Positions 9,282-17,866 of a DNA stretch of 64,000 bases are shown here, piece by piece. Below the pieces are notes generated by a model. It was not told the DNA's origin. It saw only the letters and a list, made by a program, of their open reading frames with translations, and did not search any database. The stretch covers positions 1-64,000 of the forward strand of contig NZ_VTVE01000004.1 of NCBI RefSeq assembly GCF_010906925.1, given 5' to 3'. A program made the position numbers and the translations under genes. How positions within the stretch are numbered: position 1 is the first letter of the stretch; each line of letters begins with the position of its first letter. Source of the DNA: Pseudobutyrivibrio xylanivorans (lineage in GTDB: Bacteria; Bacillota; Clostridia; Lachnospirales; Lachnospiraceae).

Positions 9282-9746
9282 ATGGATTATCAAAATGTTT
9301 TTAATACTTATTTTTACTTGTGTATATTGGGCTTTATCTGCATATTATTTCTAACGATTATTTTATGCGCTAGTAAAGCAGAGTTTGATAGGTATGAAAA
9401 AATCCGTAATAGTAAATACAAAGATCAGATTATAATAGGATATAGAGTTGGGTTTATAGTATTTACAATTGTGACGTTTGTTTTATTAATAATGCCCAAC
9501 TTGCGTGATAAAAAGAGTATTAATGAGGAAACTTATAATGTCAGTTATGGCAGTATTGTGAATAATGTAACTAGTGGTGCGCCATTTGGCTTGACTAAAT
9601 ATATTGATGTTGAAACAGAGGAGACTGTTTTGGAGTTAAATGCACTTAAAAGCTACAAAGGGATTTCAAAAGGCGATTATGTGAAAGTGACTTGGTTAGA
9701 GCATTCCAAATGTGCCGTCGTGGAAAAATGCGATAAAGAAGAATAA
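9282..9746 (+). CDS. Small membrane protein, family A copy 3
   Basis: This third 154-residue family A protein is the most diverged in the middle (SYGSIVNNVTSGAPFGLTKYIDVET) but keeps the two TM segments and the ending CAVVEKCDKEE. The start is placed at ATG 9282 to match the paralogues; 9261 is an alternative in frame. The near-identical last 50 bases among copies, against diverged middles, suggest conversion or selection at the repeat-proximal end. Confidence 0.75.
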   Translation: MDYQNVFNTYFYLCILGFICILFLTIILCASKAEFDRYEKIRNSKYKDQIIIGYRVGFIVFTIVTFVLLIMPNLRDKKSINEETYNVSYGSIVNNVTSGAPFGLTKYIDVETEETVLELNALKSYKGISKGDYVKVTWLEHSKCAVVEKCDKEE

Positions 9747-9777
9747 TGGACCAATAACTCCGTCCCCTTGGTTCATT
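9745..9777 (+). repeat. REP-like palindrome copy 4
   Basis: Left arm AATGGACCA, core ATAACTCCGTCCCC (two changes from the other copies), right arm TTGGTTCATT. It begins in the stop region of family A copy 3. Confidence 0.85.
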
Positions 9778-9845
9778 ACGGGCAACCAAAAACAGTTGAG
9801 GAATGTAGAGAAAACTTTTTAGATTATATTTTGGAAGAAAAATGA
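9771..9845 (+). pseudogene. RHS toxin-tail remnant after repeat copy 4
   Basis: The frame continues from the repeat's right arm and reads VHYGQPKTVEECRENF then LDYILEEK and TGA. It has no start. It resembles the end of a soluble toxin domain, with the next gene beginning 18 bp later, the spacing expected of an immunity gene. Confidence 0.4.
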
Positions 9846-9863
9846 CAGTGATGGGGTGGAATA

Positions 9864-10133
9864 GTGAAAAATAAAATTCAAACAATAATTCAAGGTTTAC
9901 TGTGGATTGTTACGATTGTCCCAGCGGCCTATGTAATGAAGAATTGCATAAGTGCATTTTTTAATGGAACATATCATGGATTCAACAGTGATGAAAAGAT
10001 TTATGGTTTTAATGCATTTGTAGATGTACTACTCAGTTATATAGCATTTGAATTTATATTCTTTGTTATATGGTTTATATGCCTTGTTATTATTATCGTA
10101 TATACGATTAGGCTTCACAAGAAACACACATAG
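9864..10133 (+). CDS. Two-TM small protein C (putative immunity)
   Basis: This 89-residue protein has TM segments at about residues 9-30 and 54-82, separated by a polar loop (FNGTYHGFNSDEKIYGF) and ending RLHKKHT. GTGATGGGGTGG precedes ATG 9864. It is not related to families A and B. It directly follows a toxin-tail remnant, which supports an immunity origin; function is otherwise unknown. Confidence 0.6.
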   Translation: MKNKIQTIIQGLLWIVTIVPAAYVMKNCISAFFNGTYHGFNSDEKIYGFNAFVDVLLSYIAFEFIFFVIWFICLVIIIVYTIRLHKKHT

Positions 10134-10166
10134 TAAAGAGCCGATAGTTAAAAGGCACATAGTATT

Positions 10167-10198
10167 AATGGACCACTACCCCCGTCCCCTTGGTTCAT
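10167..10198 (+). repeat. REP-like palindrome copy 5
   Basis: Left arm AATGGACCA, core CTACCCCCGTCCCC, right arm TTGGTTCAT. It lies 33 bp after gene C and 17 bp before the next small gene. Confidence 0.85.
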
Positions 10199-10214
10199 AA
10201 TAATCGGAGAAATA

Positions 10215-10421
10215 ATGCAAATGAATTACGAGGAATTAGCAGGGAAGATGACCTTGTTAGTTGAAAAATATATCCCTGAAAGATCTGATTTAATAAAATT
10301 GATTAATGAAGACAACGATAGTGTTAAATATATCCTAGCGGAAATTGACAGAAATAAAAATCAGAATTATGAAACAAGTGATTTAGAACTATTAAAGGAA
10401 ATCGCTTATTATTTTTTATAA
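10215..10421 (+). CDS. Small acidic protein (68 aa)
   Basis: CGGAGAAATA provides a ribosome site for ATG 10215. The protein is acidic and helical (LLVEKYIPERSDLIKLI, SDLELLKEIAYYFL) with no TM segment. It could be a small immunity protein of the helical type or a truncated one. The assignment is by size and place only. Confidence 0.55.
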   Translation: MQMNYEELAGKMTLLVEKYIPERSDLIKLINEDNDSVKYILAEIDRNKNQNYETSDLELLKEIAYYFL

Positions 10422-10423
10422 TT

Positions 10424-10508
10424 AGATATGGCAGTATAGTCAAGAGCTGCATTACATGAGGAGTTTTCCTCTGAAGGATTATCAAATAGAAACGCTCAAG
10501 ATTTATGA
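10424..10508 (+). pseudogene. Decayed coding remnant with internal stop
   Basis: A frame reading DMAV-stop-SRAALHEEFSSEGLSNRN and ending AQDL-TGA looks like protein sequence but contains a TAG. Its GCAGTATAGTCAAG matches GCAGCATAGTCAAG just before repeat copy 1 (near 4801). It is another likely piece of a lost toxin tail. Confidence 0.35.
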
Positions 10509-10523
10509 CGGGCATGGGGGATT

Positions 10524-10771
10524 ATGACAATGCATGATAAATATATATTAAATCGTATAGGGCAGATTTTATAAATAAAGAACTAATATTTGAAGTTGCT
10601 AATGATATAAGTGATGAAGGTAGCACTATATGTTTTGTTGATGTGTTGACACATTCTTTTAAATGCATAATAGAAGACAATATTATTATAGATATAACAG
10701 AGCAAGGGATAGATGATTTTATTGTCGAAAATAGCAAGGAACTTAGCGAGTTGATTTTACTGGGGAGATGA
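10524..10771 (+). pseudogene. Small acidic protein gene, probably frameshifted
   Basis: From 10541 to 10771 there is an open frame (ADFINKELIFEVANDISDEG ... LSELILLGR) with good coding character but no ATG, GTG or TTG start. A start with MTMHDKYILNRIG exists at ATG 10524, behind GGGGG, in another frame that stops at 10574. Loss of one base near 10560 would join them into a protein of about 80 residues. The alternative is initiation at an ATA or ATT codon. It ends 5 bp before the next gene. Confidence 0.45.
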
Positions 10772-10775
10772 AGAT

Positions 10776-11018
10776 ATGCAGTTTGACAACATAAAGGATA
10801 TAACAAGTTTTTTGCTTTTTCTACGAGATAAAAACGAGATAGATGAGTGTTTATACAAGGATTTTACCTGGTTTAGCACAAATAAATACACTACCAGTTC
10901 AGAATATTTTGGAGAATTAATGGTGTTTTTAGAATCAATAGTTGATTCTGATTCCATGAAAAAGGATAGGGATGAGATTTTGGAACTTATAAATATTTTA
11001 CAAGGTTATTTTGAATAA
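10776..11018 (+). CDS. Small acidic protein (80 aa), possible immunity protein
   Basis: ATG 10776 follows GGGGAGATGAAGAT. The protein (MQFDNIKDITSFLLFLRDKN...) is acidic, soluble and helical. It has the look of the small DUF7660-like proteins often found in immunity arrays, but I cannot confirm that. It lies 5 bp after a frameshifted small gene, so the two may have been one unit. Confidence 0.6.
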   Translation: MQFDNIKDITSFLLFLRDKNEIDECLYKDFTWFSTNKYTTSSEYFGELMVFLESIVDSDSMKKDRDEILELINILQGYFE

Positions 11019-11052
11019 AAGTAACCGCATAGACAAGATTGGCTAAGAAAAA

Positions 11053-11379
11053 ATGATAGATGAAATGATAAAAAGTATTATGTCTTATCCCAATGGGACA
11101 AGTCTAAAAATCTTCTGGGAAAAACAATCATTAGAATTAATTGGGACTATCGATACGGTGTATGAAAGCTGTAATTGTTTAGATGAGGATGATCCTAATT
11201 ATATGGACTATTACGCATGTGCAATGAAAGTCACAAAAGTAAATAAAGCTTCTGGTGATTATGATAAGAAAATAGGTGATTTGGTGGAAATATCTATAAT
11301 TAATTGCCCTGATAAAATTGAATTATTAAATGATCAAGTGATATGGTCAAAAAACGCAAAGAATAATTATAGAAAATGA
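11053..11379 (+). CDS. Small soluble protein (108 aa), possible immunity protein
   Basis: The protein has a beta-rich pattern (GTSLKIFWEKQSLELIGTID, YYACAMKVTKV, GDLVEISIINC) resembling a small barrel fold, with no signal peptide. The stop codon adjoins degenerate repeat copy 6. No family was recognised. The Shine-Dalgarno is weak (AAGAAAAA). Confidence 0.6.
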   Translation: MIDEMIKSIMSYPNGTSLKIFWEKQSLELIGTIDTVYESCNCLDEDDPNYMDYYACAMKVTKVNKASGDYDKKIGDLVEISIINCPDKIELLNDQVIWSKNAKNNYRK

Positions 11380-11404
11380 TTGGTTAACCCCGTCCCCTGG
11401 TTCA
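11375..11404 (+). repeat. REP-like palindrome copy 6 (degenerate)
   Basis: It keeps AACCCCGTCCCC and TGGTTCA, but the left arm is altered (AATGATTGGTT). It is the last copy seen and marks the right edge of the toxin/immunity island. An open frame follows it (SHTDDYDFKRIR) and runs into the next gene. Confidence 0.7.
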
Positions 11405-11437
11405 CATACAGATGATTATGATTTTAAGAGGATTAGG

Positions 11438-12364
11438 ATGATTAAGACATCAAGGAAACAAAAGATTTTTATTGTATTATTTCTGATAACTGTGGTATGC
11501 CTTTTGTTTATAAAGATACTGTCAATTGGGTTTTGGCATGATGATTATCATTACAGATTTAGCCTTGAAGAAACTAGGATAGTTATTGATGGATATCATG
11601 GTGAAGATGAATATGTAGAAGTACCGACACATTTAGGTCCATTTAACGTGAGTTTAACGAGTGGAGTGTATGATAATAATTCAATTATAAAAAAGATTTT
11701 TGTTCCCATGGGATTGTCGGAGGGATACGTATTTGATAATTGTTCAAATTTACATGAAGTAGAATTTGAACAGGGTATTACTTCAATTAATACTAGATTT
11801 AAAAAGTGTTATAATTTAGAGAAAGTTATTATACCTGAATCAGTAACAGAAATAGGCGTGTATGCATTTGCGTCTTGTAAAAATGTAAGTGATGTAAAGA
11901 TACCAACATCAGTTAAATATATAGGATTAGATGCATTTTATAATACGAATTTTGAAACGCAACATGCTGATAATAAGTATTACATAGTGGGAGATGGAAT
12001 TTTACTTTTTTATAATGGGCCACAGGATTGCATTGTTATTCCTAAAGGGATAAGGCAATGTAGTCACTTATATTTTGAAGATAAAGAAACTTGTTATGTA
12101 TATTATCCAGAAACAGTTACGGATGCATATTTATATATACCGAAGAATGTTGTTGCGTATTTTGGAGACGAGGCAATAAACTTTAGGGCTATAGATGACT
12201 ATCAATATTTTGCAGGATTGTTTGTGGCTCCAGCAGGTTCATATGTAGAAGAATACTGTAAAGAGAATAATCTGAAATTCAGAACAATGACTGAAGAAGA
12301 GGAAAAAGAGTGGCGAGAGAAGACTGAAGTAGCAGCTTCGGAGATAACTTATCAGGATGAATAG
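11438..12364 (+). CDS. Membrane-anchored BspA-type leucine-rich repeat protein
   Basis: This 308-residue protein has an N-terminal TM anchor (about residues 10-31) and then an extracellular LRR_5/BspA-like region: LHEVEFEQGITSI, LEKVIIPESVTEIG, VSDVKIPTSVKYIG, AFYNTNFE. The C-terminal APAGSYVEEYCKENNLKF is the usual end of such repeats. AAGAGGATTAGG gives a ribosome site. It begins a four-gene group running into essC with short spacings (18, 3 and 11 bp), so it may be a cell-surface factor of the type VII secretion locus. Confidence 0.75.
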   Translation: MIKTSRKQKIFIVLFLITVVCLLFIKILSIGFWHDDYHYRFSLEETRIVIDGYHGEDEYVEVPTHLGPFNVSLTSGVYDNNSIIKKIFVPMGLSEGYVFDNCSNLHEVEFEQGITSINTRFKKCYNLEKVIIPESVTEIGVYAFASCKNVSDVKIPTSVKYIGLDAFYNTNFETQHADNKYYIVGDGILLFYNGPQDCIVIPKGIRQCSHLYFEDKETCYVYYPETVTDAYLYIPKNVVAYFGDEAINFRAIDDYQYFAGLFVAPAGSYVEEYCKENNLKFRTMTEEEEKEWREKTEVAASEITYQDE

Positions 12365-12382
12365 ATATAGGTATAGCTTTTT

Positions 12383-13330
12383 ATGAATAGAAAACTTATA
12401 GTTGGATTACTTATTGCGGCGATTGTTATTGGAGGTTGTTGTTTTTTCTTCAGTAGAAACAATAAAAAGGAAGTATATCAAAAAGAATATTTGTATCAAT
12501 TCTATGCTCATAAAGAAGGGGATGATGTTATATTTTATGAGCCTGGATTGCTGATGTATTTATCTGGTTATAACTTATATACAAACTCTGATGCTTCCTT
12601 GGAAGATTTGGAAGAGTCATATTTTAGCAGAAACGAGTTATTTGATAATTACATTTCTGTATTTGCTTTGATGAAGCCTGATAATATAGAAGAAACATTT
12701 TCTGAAATTACAGAGCGTGAATTAGGAAAATCATATTTTAATATTTCGCTAGATGAAGCGAAAAAAATAAATGATATATTTCTTGAACAGCAGAGTTTAG
12801 TGACTGATTATTATGGAGATTCAAGGATACTTTTATACAATTTGTCGGATGAGCAGCGGGAAGAATTCTATAAAAAATATGAAGATTCGTCTTATGTTAT
12901 TGAGGATTCTGTGATGGAGACAACGGAACCATATACAGGACATAAGCACCAAGAGTTTCAGGGGATTGTTAAAGAGATAAATGGAAATGAGGTAGTAATC
13001 AGAGTTTTAGATGGGAAAAGAATTTGCCAGTATAGTGGAATATATGATGATATATCATTTGATATACAGGATTATGTAGCGTTTGATTTTTATTTTTTTA
13101 AAACTGGAATCGAAGAAGAGACTAGGAGCGAATGGACAGGTGTTGAGTTTGAGAACATAAAAATAATCGACGAACCAAAAAATTTTGATATAGATGCGTA
13201 TTATGCTGATGAATATGAAAAGAAAAAGGACCTTATTATAAAGGTGTTAGTAGTTGCGTTTTATAGTTTCGTTTTAGTTGTATCAATGGTGTATTTCTCT
13301 AGGAGACAACGTGAGAAATGGAGTTCTTAG
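12383..13330 (+). CDS. Two-TM membrane protein of the essC locus, function unknown
   Basis: This 315-residue protein has a TM segment at each end (about 5-24 and 285-306) and a ~255-residue acidic region between, with a short cytoplasmic tail RRQREKWSS. The central region has a small beta domain (FQGIVKEINGNEVVIRVLDG). It is 3 bp upstream of essC and surely cotranscribed. It could fill an EssA/EssB-like scaffold role, but no homology was seen that would prove it. Confidence 0.65.
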   Translation: MNRKLIVGLLIAAIVIGGCCFFFSRNNKKEVYQKEYLYQFYAHKEGDDVIFYEPGLLMYLSGYNLYTNSDASLEDLEESYFSRNELFDNYISVFALMKPDNIEETFSEITERELGKSYFNISLDEAKKINDIFLEQQSLVTDYYGDSRILLYNLSDEQREEFYKKYEDSSYVIEDSVMETTEPYTGHKHQEFQGIVKEINGNEVVIRVLDGKRICQYSGIYDDISFDIQDYVAFDFYFFKTGIEEETRSEWTGVEFENIKIIDEPKNFDIDAYYADEYEKKKDLIIKVLVVAFYSFVLVVSMVYFSRRQREKWSS

Positions 13331-13333
13331 TAT

Positions 13334-16300
13334 ATGAAAAACAATATTAAATTCAAAAATTTACAGGTTAGCTATGATATGGAAATTAGCACAGTAGGTG
13401 TTAATTCTATTGTCATAGGAAATAGACCACATGATGATATTTGTATAACTGAAAGTCAAAGCAAGAGCTTTGCAGTTACTATAAATAGAATAAATGATGG
13501 ATTTGAAGTGACTTGTGATGATGAAGAGATTCCTGTTTTCATCAATGGTACCTTGGTCCAAAAAGAGGATAGTTTTTTTGCACCGGGGACTTTTCTATCT
13601 ATTGATGGTATTCCTTTCTATTTTGAGGAACATGCAATAAAAACATCCATGTCATTTAAGCTAAAGACTACCTTTAATTTTAAGGATTTATCTGAATCAG
13701 GAAAAGCTATGGTTTATCCTGAGTTTTATCGTAATGTCCGTTATTTATATGAATTGCCAGAGGATAAACTAGAGGTGCTTAATCCGGAGAATCCTCCACA
13801 AAAGCCAAAGAACAATCTTTTGATGACACTGACTCCACTACTTGTTTCGCTGGCGCTGATGATATTTGTCAGATCTAGAATGATGCATGGCGGTATGATG
13901 TATGTGCTTTATTTTGCAGGCACTATGATTGTTGGCGGATTGATGTCAGTTTGGACATATTTTGAGAGTGGAAAGGATTTTAGGAAAAAGAGCAAAGAGC
14001 GTATCCAGGTATATGCTGACTACATAAGCAAAAAAGAAGAGGAAATTCAGAAACTCCGCGACGAGGAAAAATTAATTTTTACAAAGCGAAATCCTTCTGT
14101 GGAGGAGACCGTAGACAGAATAGAGTCATTTTCTCCAAATCTTTTTGAAAAGCAAAAAGGTCAAGAGGATTATTTGGATGTAAGAATTGGTACTGGAAGT
14201 GTTAAATCTCAAGTTCAAGTTGAATATAAAAAACAAGAGTATCTCCATGTATATGATGAGCTGATTAAATATCCAGAATTCTTACATGATAAATACGAGT
14301 ACATAAATGATATGCCTGTCACATTGCCACTCGGTCAGAAAAATGCAGTGGGTTTTGTAGGAAATAGAACAAAGCTATATCAGATTATGAAAAATATGGT
14401 TCTCACCATTGCAGGCCAGGAATCTTTTACTGATGTAAAAATGATGTTCCTTTTGGATGAAGTATATGCTCCATATATGGAATGGGTGAGATGGCTTCCA
14501 AACACATACGATGAAAATACTGGCATGCGATTTGTCATGTATGATGATGCTAGTAGCAAGGGTGTTTTGGAGTATTTGTATTCGGAAATATCTAGCAGAG
14601 ATGGTCTTAAGAAAGAGCAGATAGATGAGTTGCCAGATTATGTGGTATTTGCTTTTAGATCTGAAAGATTGTCAGAGCATCCTGTAAGCAAATATTTTGA
14701 GGAAGCTCGAAAGCTAGGATTTACATTCCTGTTTTTCGAGGAAAAAGAAGAGTTCTTACATAAATCATGCGAATTAGGCGTGTTCCTTGATGATGACCTT
14801 TATAGCGGATATATTCAGGATATAGCTGATGGTACTATTGTGCAGAATTTTACTTATTCTCATGTCAGCAAGGCCACTGCTGAGAGTTGTTCTAAGAAAT
14901 TGGCTCCGGTTTATATAAGGGAACCATCTCTTGAAAACAATCTTAGAAAAAATATTTCTTTGTATGAGCTTTTGAATATTAATTCTGTGGACGAATTGGA
15001 ATTATCCGATAGATGGAGTTCTTCAAAAGTATACGACAGCATGGCTGCTCCTCTTGGTGTTAAAACAGGAGGGGAGATGGTCTATTTGGATATTCATGAA
15101 AAATATCATGGACCTCATGGACTGGTTGCAGGAACAACAGGTTCAGGTAAATCAGAGATTCTTCAAACATACATATTGTCAATGGCTACACTTTTCCATC
15201 CATATGAAGTTAGCTTTATTATCATCGACTTTAAGGGCGGTGGAATGGCAAATCAGTTTAGAGATTTACCTCATTTAAATGGAGCGATAACAAATATTGA
15301 TGGTAAACAAATCAATCGCTCATTGATGTCTATAAAGGCAGAGCTTGTTAAGAGACAGGAGCTTTTTGCCAAGTATGATGTAAATAGAATTGATGATTAT
15401 ATCAAGCTATATAAAGATGGAGTGGCTGAGATTCCATTACCACATTTGATATTGATAGTGGATGAGTTCGCAGAGTTGAAAAGCGAGCAGCCAGAGTTCA
15501 TGAAAGAGCTAATCAGTGCAGCACGTATCGGTCGAAGCCTTGGTGTGCATTTGATTTTGGCAACACAAAAGCCAGCTGGCGTTGTAAATAATCAGATTTG
15601 GAGTAACTCAAAATTCAAGCTTTGCTTGAAGGTGCAGGACAAATCCGATAGTAAGGAAGTAATCAAATCACCTCTTGCAGCAGAAATTAGAGAGCCAGGT
15701 AGAGCATATTTCCAGGTTGGAAATAATGAAATATTCGAGCTGTTTCAGTCCGCATATAGTGGAACTTACATTACAGATGGCAAAGCAAAGGCTGTTAAAA
15801 AATACGAGATATCTACAGTAGATTTAGCAGGAAGAAGAAGCACTGTATATTCTCAAGAGCCAGCGCAAAATGATAATACGGTTACAGAGCTTGACGCAAT
15901 AGTTGAATATGTAAACGAGTATTGTCAGAAGGAAAAGATAGAAAAGCTGCAGGAAATCTGCTTGCCACCATTGCCTGAAATAATTGAGTATCCAAATGAT
16001 TTTGAATCAAATGGCACTGATGTAATTGTTCCAATAGGTGTATATGACGACCCTACAAGACAGGCACAGAGAATTTTACAGACAAACTTTACTCAGAATC
16101 ATACATTTATTTTGGGCTCTTCACTTGCAGGAAAGACATATCTTCTTCAGTCAATGATATATGGTTTGGCGTCAAAATATTCGCCAGATGAAGTGAATAT
16201 TTATATCCTTGATTTTGCATCAATGGTCCTCAAGAGTTTTGAAAAGCTCAATCATGTGGGAGCATTTATAAATCTAGCCGAAGATGAGAAGCTGAACAAT

Positions 16301-17569
16301 TTTATTGAGCTCATGCAGAAAATCATTAACGATAGAAGAGAAGTACTATCAACTGTTGGTCTGAGTTCATTTGGCGCTTACAAGGAAGGCGGAAACAAAG
16401 ATTTACCTCAGATCGTTATCTTCCTTGAAAACTATACAGCTTTTAGAGAGACATATCCTAGGTTGGAAGAGCAATTTATAAAGATTTGCAGAGATGGTGT
16501 TGCTCTTGGCATTTCCGTTGTAGTCACCAACCAGCAAATGTCAGGTTTGGGCTTTAAACTGTTGACTAATTTTGCAGTTAAAATTGCTATGAATTGCAAT
16601 GAAAGAGCTCAGTATTCTGCTCTGCTTGATAGATGCAAGATTCAACCAGACGAATTCCCAGGTCGAGGTCTTTTAAATATCGATGGTGATATTTTAGAAT
16701 TCCAAAGCTATCTTGCTTTTTCAAAAGGCAAAGAGGTTGAACGTCTTTCAAAGATTAATGAGTTTATAGAATCTACCAATGCAAGGTATCCAGGAAAGGT
16801 GGCTGAATCTGTTAAGTATATTCCTCCACATTTGGATGATGACTATATTGAAAGCAGATTTGGAACAGCCAAGATGACTGATTTTAAGATGCTTGTTGGA
16901 CTGGCATATTCAAATATTGAGCCAGTTTACAATGATCTGTTGTCGGACAACATAACAGCTATATTTGGTCGCGAAGATTTGGGTCGAGGCAAATATGTGA
17001 ACTATGTTGTTGAGAAATTGTTGGCTAGTGCTAAAAACTGTCCTGTGGAATTGCATGTATTTGATTCTAGCGAGGGAGCAATGGAGCGCTTTAGCGACAA
17101 TCCAGCTGTCAAGGAATATACCAACAGTATCATGGAGGTTGTTGATGCAGTAAATGACATACGTGATATAGCTGCCAATCGAAATGAAAAAATGCAACGA
17201 GGTGAAAGCATTGACGATGAGCCGTTGATTGTTGTGGTTTTAAACGATGCCAAAGCTGCAGAGATATTAGAAAAACATGAGACTGCAAAGAATGCATTTA
17301 ATGAGCTGGTAACACTCTATAGCAAGTGTAAGGTATCCTTTATATTTGCCAATGTTCCAAATGTTGCACTTACTCCATTATCAGGCAAGGTATATATGAT
17401 GATTAGAAATAGTGCAAATCTAATTTTCTTCGAAGACATGGTAAACATTAAATTTATATCTATACCAAATAGTATTGTTAATCAGGTAAAGAAGAAAAAT
17501 GGAAAGGGCGATGCTTATTACGCCAAGGGTAACAAGCTTATTAAAACAAAGACTATGGAGTGGAAGTAG
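13334..17569 (+). CDS. essC: Type VII secretion ATPase EssC (FtsK/SpoIIIE family)
   Basis: The 1411 residues match the EssC layout: an N-terminal FHA-like domain (VIGNRPHDDICI, FINGTLV), two TM segments near residues 158-200, and three FtsK-type ATPase modules. Module 1 is intact: Walker A GTTGSGKS at 600-607 and Walker B LILIVDEFAEL around 706-716. Module 2 has an altered P-loop (GSSLAGKT, 928-935) and IVIFLENY. Module 3 has a degenerate one (GREDLGRGKY). This is typical of EssC, in which module 1 powers secretion. No WXG100 substrate gene, EssB or EsaA is visible here, so the machine is incomplete within the window. Confidence 0.93.
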   Translation: MKNNIKFKNLQVSYDMEISTVGVNSIVIGNRPHDDICITESQSKSFAVTINRINDGFEVTCDDEEIPVFINGTLVQKEDSFFAPGTFLSIDGIPFYFEEHAIKTSMSFKLKTTFNFKDLSESGKAMVYPEFYRNVRYLYELPEDKLEVLNPENPPQKPKNNLLMTLTPLLVSLALMIFVRSRMMHGGMMYVLYFAGTMIVGGLMSVWTYFESGKDFRKKSKERIQVYADYISKKEEEIQKLRDEEKLIFTKRNPSVEETVDRIESFSPNLFEKQKGQEDYLDVRIGTGSVKSQVQVEYKKQEYLHVYDELIKYPEFLHDKYEYINDMPVTLPLGQKNAVGFVGNRTKLYQIMKNMVLTIAGQESFTDVKMMFLLDEVYAPYMEWVRWLPNTYDENTGMRFVMYDDASSKGVLEYLYSEISSRDGLKKEQIDELPDYVVFAFRSERLSEHPVSKYFEEARKLGFTFLFFEEKEEFLHKSCELGVFLDDDLYSGYIQDIADGTIVQNFTYSHVSKATAESCSKKLAPVYIREPSLENNLRKNISLYELLNINSVDELELSDRWSSSKVYDSMAAPLGVKTGGEMVYLDIHEKYHGPHGLVAGTTGSGKSEILQTYILSMATLFHPYEVSFIIIDFKGGGMANQFRDLPHLNGAITNIDGKQINRSLMSIKAELVKRQELFAKYDVNRIDDYIKLYKDGVAEIPLPHLILIVDEFAELKSEQPEFMKELISAARIGRSLGVHLILATQKPAGVVNNQIWSNSKFKLCLKVQDKSDSKEVIKSPLAAEIREPGRAYFQVGNNEIFELFQSAYSGTYITDGKAKAVKKYEISTVDLAGRRSTVYSQEPAQNDNTVTELDAIVEYVNEYCQKEKIEKLQEICLPPLPEIIEYPNDFESNGTDVIVPIGVYDDPTRQAQRILQTNFTQNHTFILGSSLAGKTYLLQSMIYGLASKYSPDEVNIYILDFASMVLKSFEKLNHVGAFINLAEDEKLNNFIELMQKIINDRREVLSTVGLSSFGAYKEGGNKDLPQIVIFLENYTAFRETYPRLEEQFIKICRDGVALGISVVVTNQQMSGLGFKLLTNFAVKIAMNCNERAQYSALLDRCKIQPDEFPGRGLLNIDGDILEFQSYLAFSKGKEVERLSKINEFIESTNARYPGKVAESVKYIPPHLDDDYIESRFGTAKMTDFKMLVGLAYSNIEPVYNDLLSDNITAIFGREDLGRGKYVNYVVEKLLASAKNCPVELHVFDSSEGAMERFSDNPAVKEYTNSIMEVVDAVNDIRDIAANRNEKMQRGESIDDEPLIVVVLNDAKAAEILEKHETAKNAFNELVTLYSKCKVSFIFANVPNVALTPLSGKVYMMIRNSANLIFFEDMVNIKFISIPNSIVNQVKKKNGKGDAYYAKGNKLIKTKTMEWK

Positions 17570-17580
17570 AGGGATTTTCT

Positions 17581-17823
17581 ATGACAGATAAAATAATAAT
17601 TATGTTTCACTGTGGCGGAAAATCTATAGATGTGGAAATTCCAAGCAGTATAACAGCAAATGAATTAATTCATGGATTAAATGTAGGCTTTAATCTAGGC
17701 ATCGATGAGTCTAATGAATCGGAGTGTTTCCTGCGCTCCGAGAATCCATTAGCCTTAATCAAGGGTAATATTGAAATTTCAGAGCTAGGGCTTAGAAATG
17801 GTAGTTCTGTATATTTAAGATAG
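17581..17823 (+). CDS. YukD/EsaB-like ubiquitin-fold protein of type VII secretion
   Basis: This 80-residue protein (MTDKIIIMFHCGGKSIDVEI ... ISELGLRNGSSVYLR) has the length and beta-grasp pattern of YukD/EsaB: an N-terminal beta hairpin, one helix (TANELIHGLNVGF) and a final beta strand. GAGGGATTTTCT precedes ATG 17581. A longer frame from 17560 would overlap essC and lacks such a site. It lies directly behind essC and is followed by a terminator, closing the operon. Confidence 0.82.
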   Translation: MTDKIIIMFHCGGKSIDVEIPSSITANELIHGLNVGFNLGIDESNESECFLRSENPLALIKGNIEISELGLRNGSSVYLR

Positions 17824-17829
17824 TTAAGA

Positions 17830-17866
17830 AATGTTATTTGGCTTAGGCCGAATAACATTTTTTTTG
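17830..17866 (+). terminator. Intrinsic terminator after the essC operon
   Basis: A 13-bp stem (AATGTTATTTGGC with GCCGAATAACATT, one G-T pair) with a 4-nt loop is followed by eight T. It separates the essC operon from the TIR genes. Confidence 0.85.

Noticed and set aside
4833-11404. Insertion sequence ends
   Set aside because: The palindromes are about 33 bp, occur singly at gene boundaries, and no transposase or target duplication was seen.
13361-13561. Minus-strand frame inside essC
   Set aside because: It is a shadow of the essC reading frame with no start signal.
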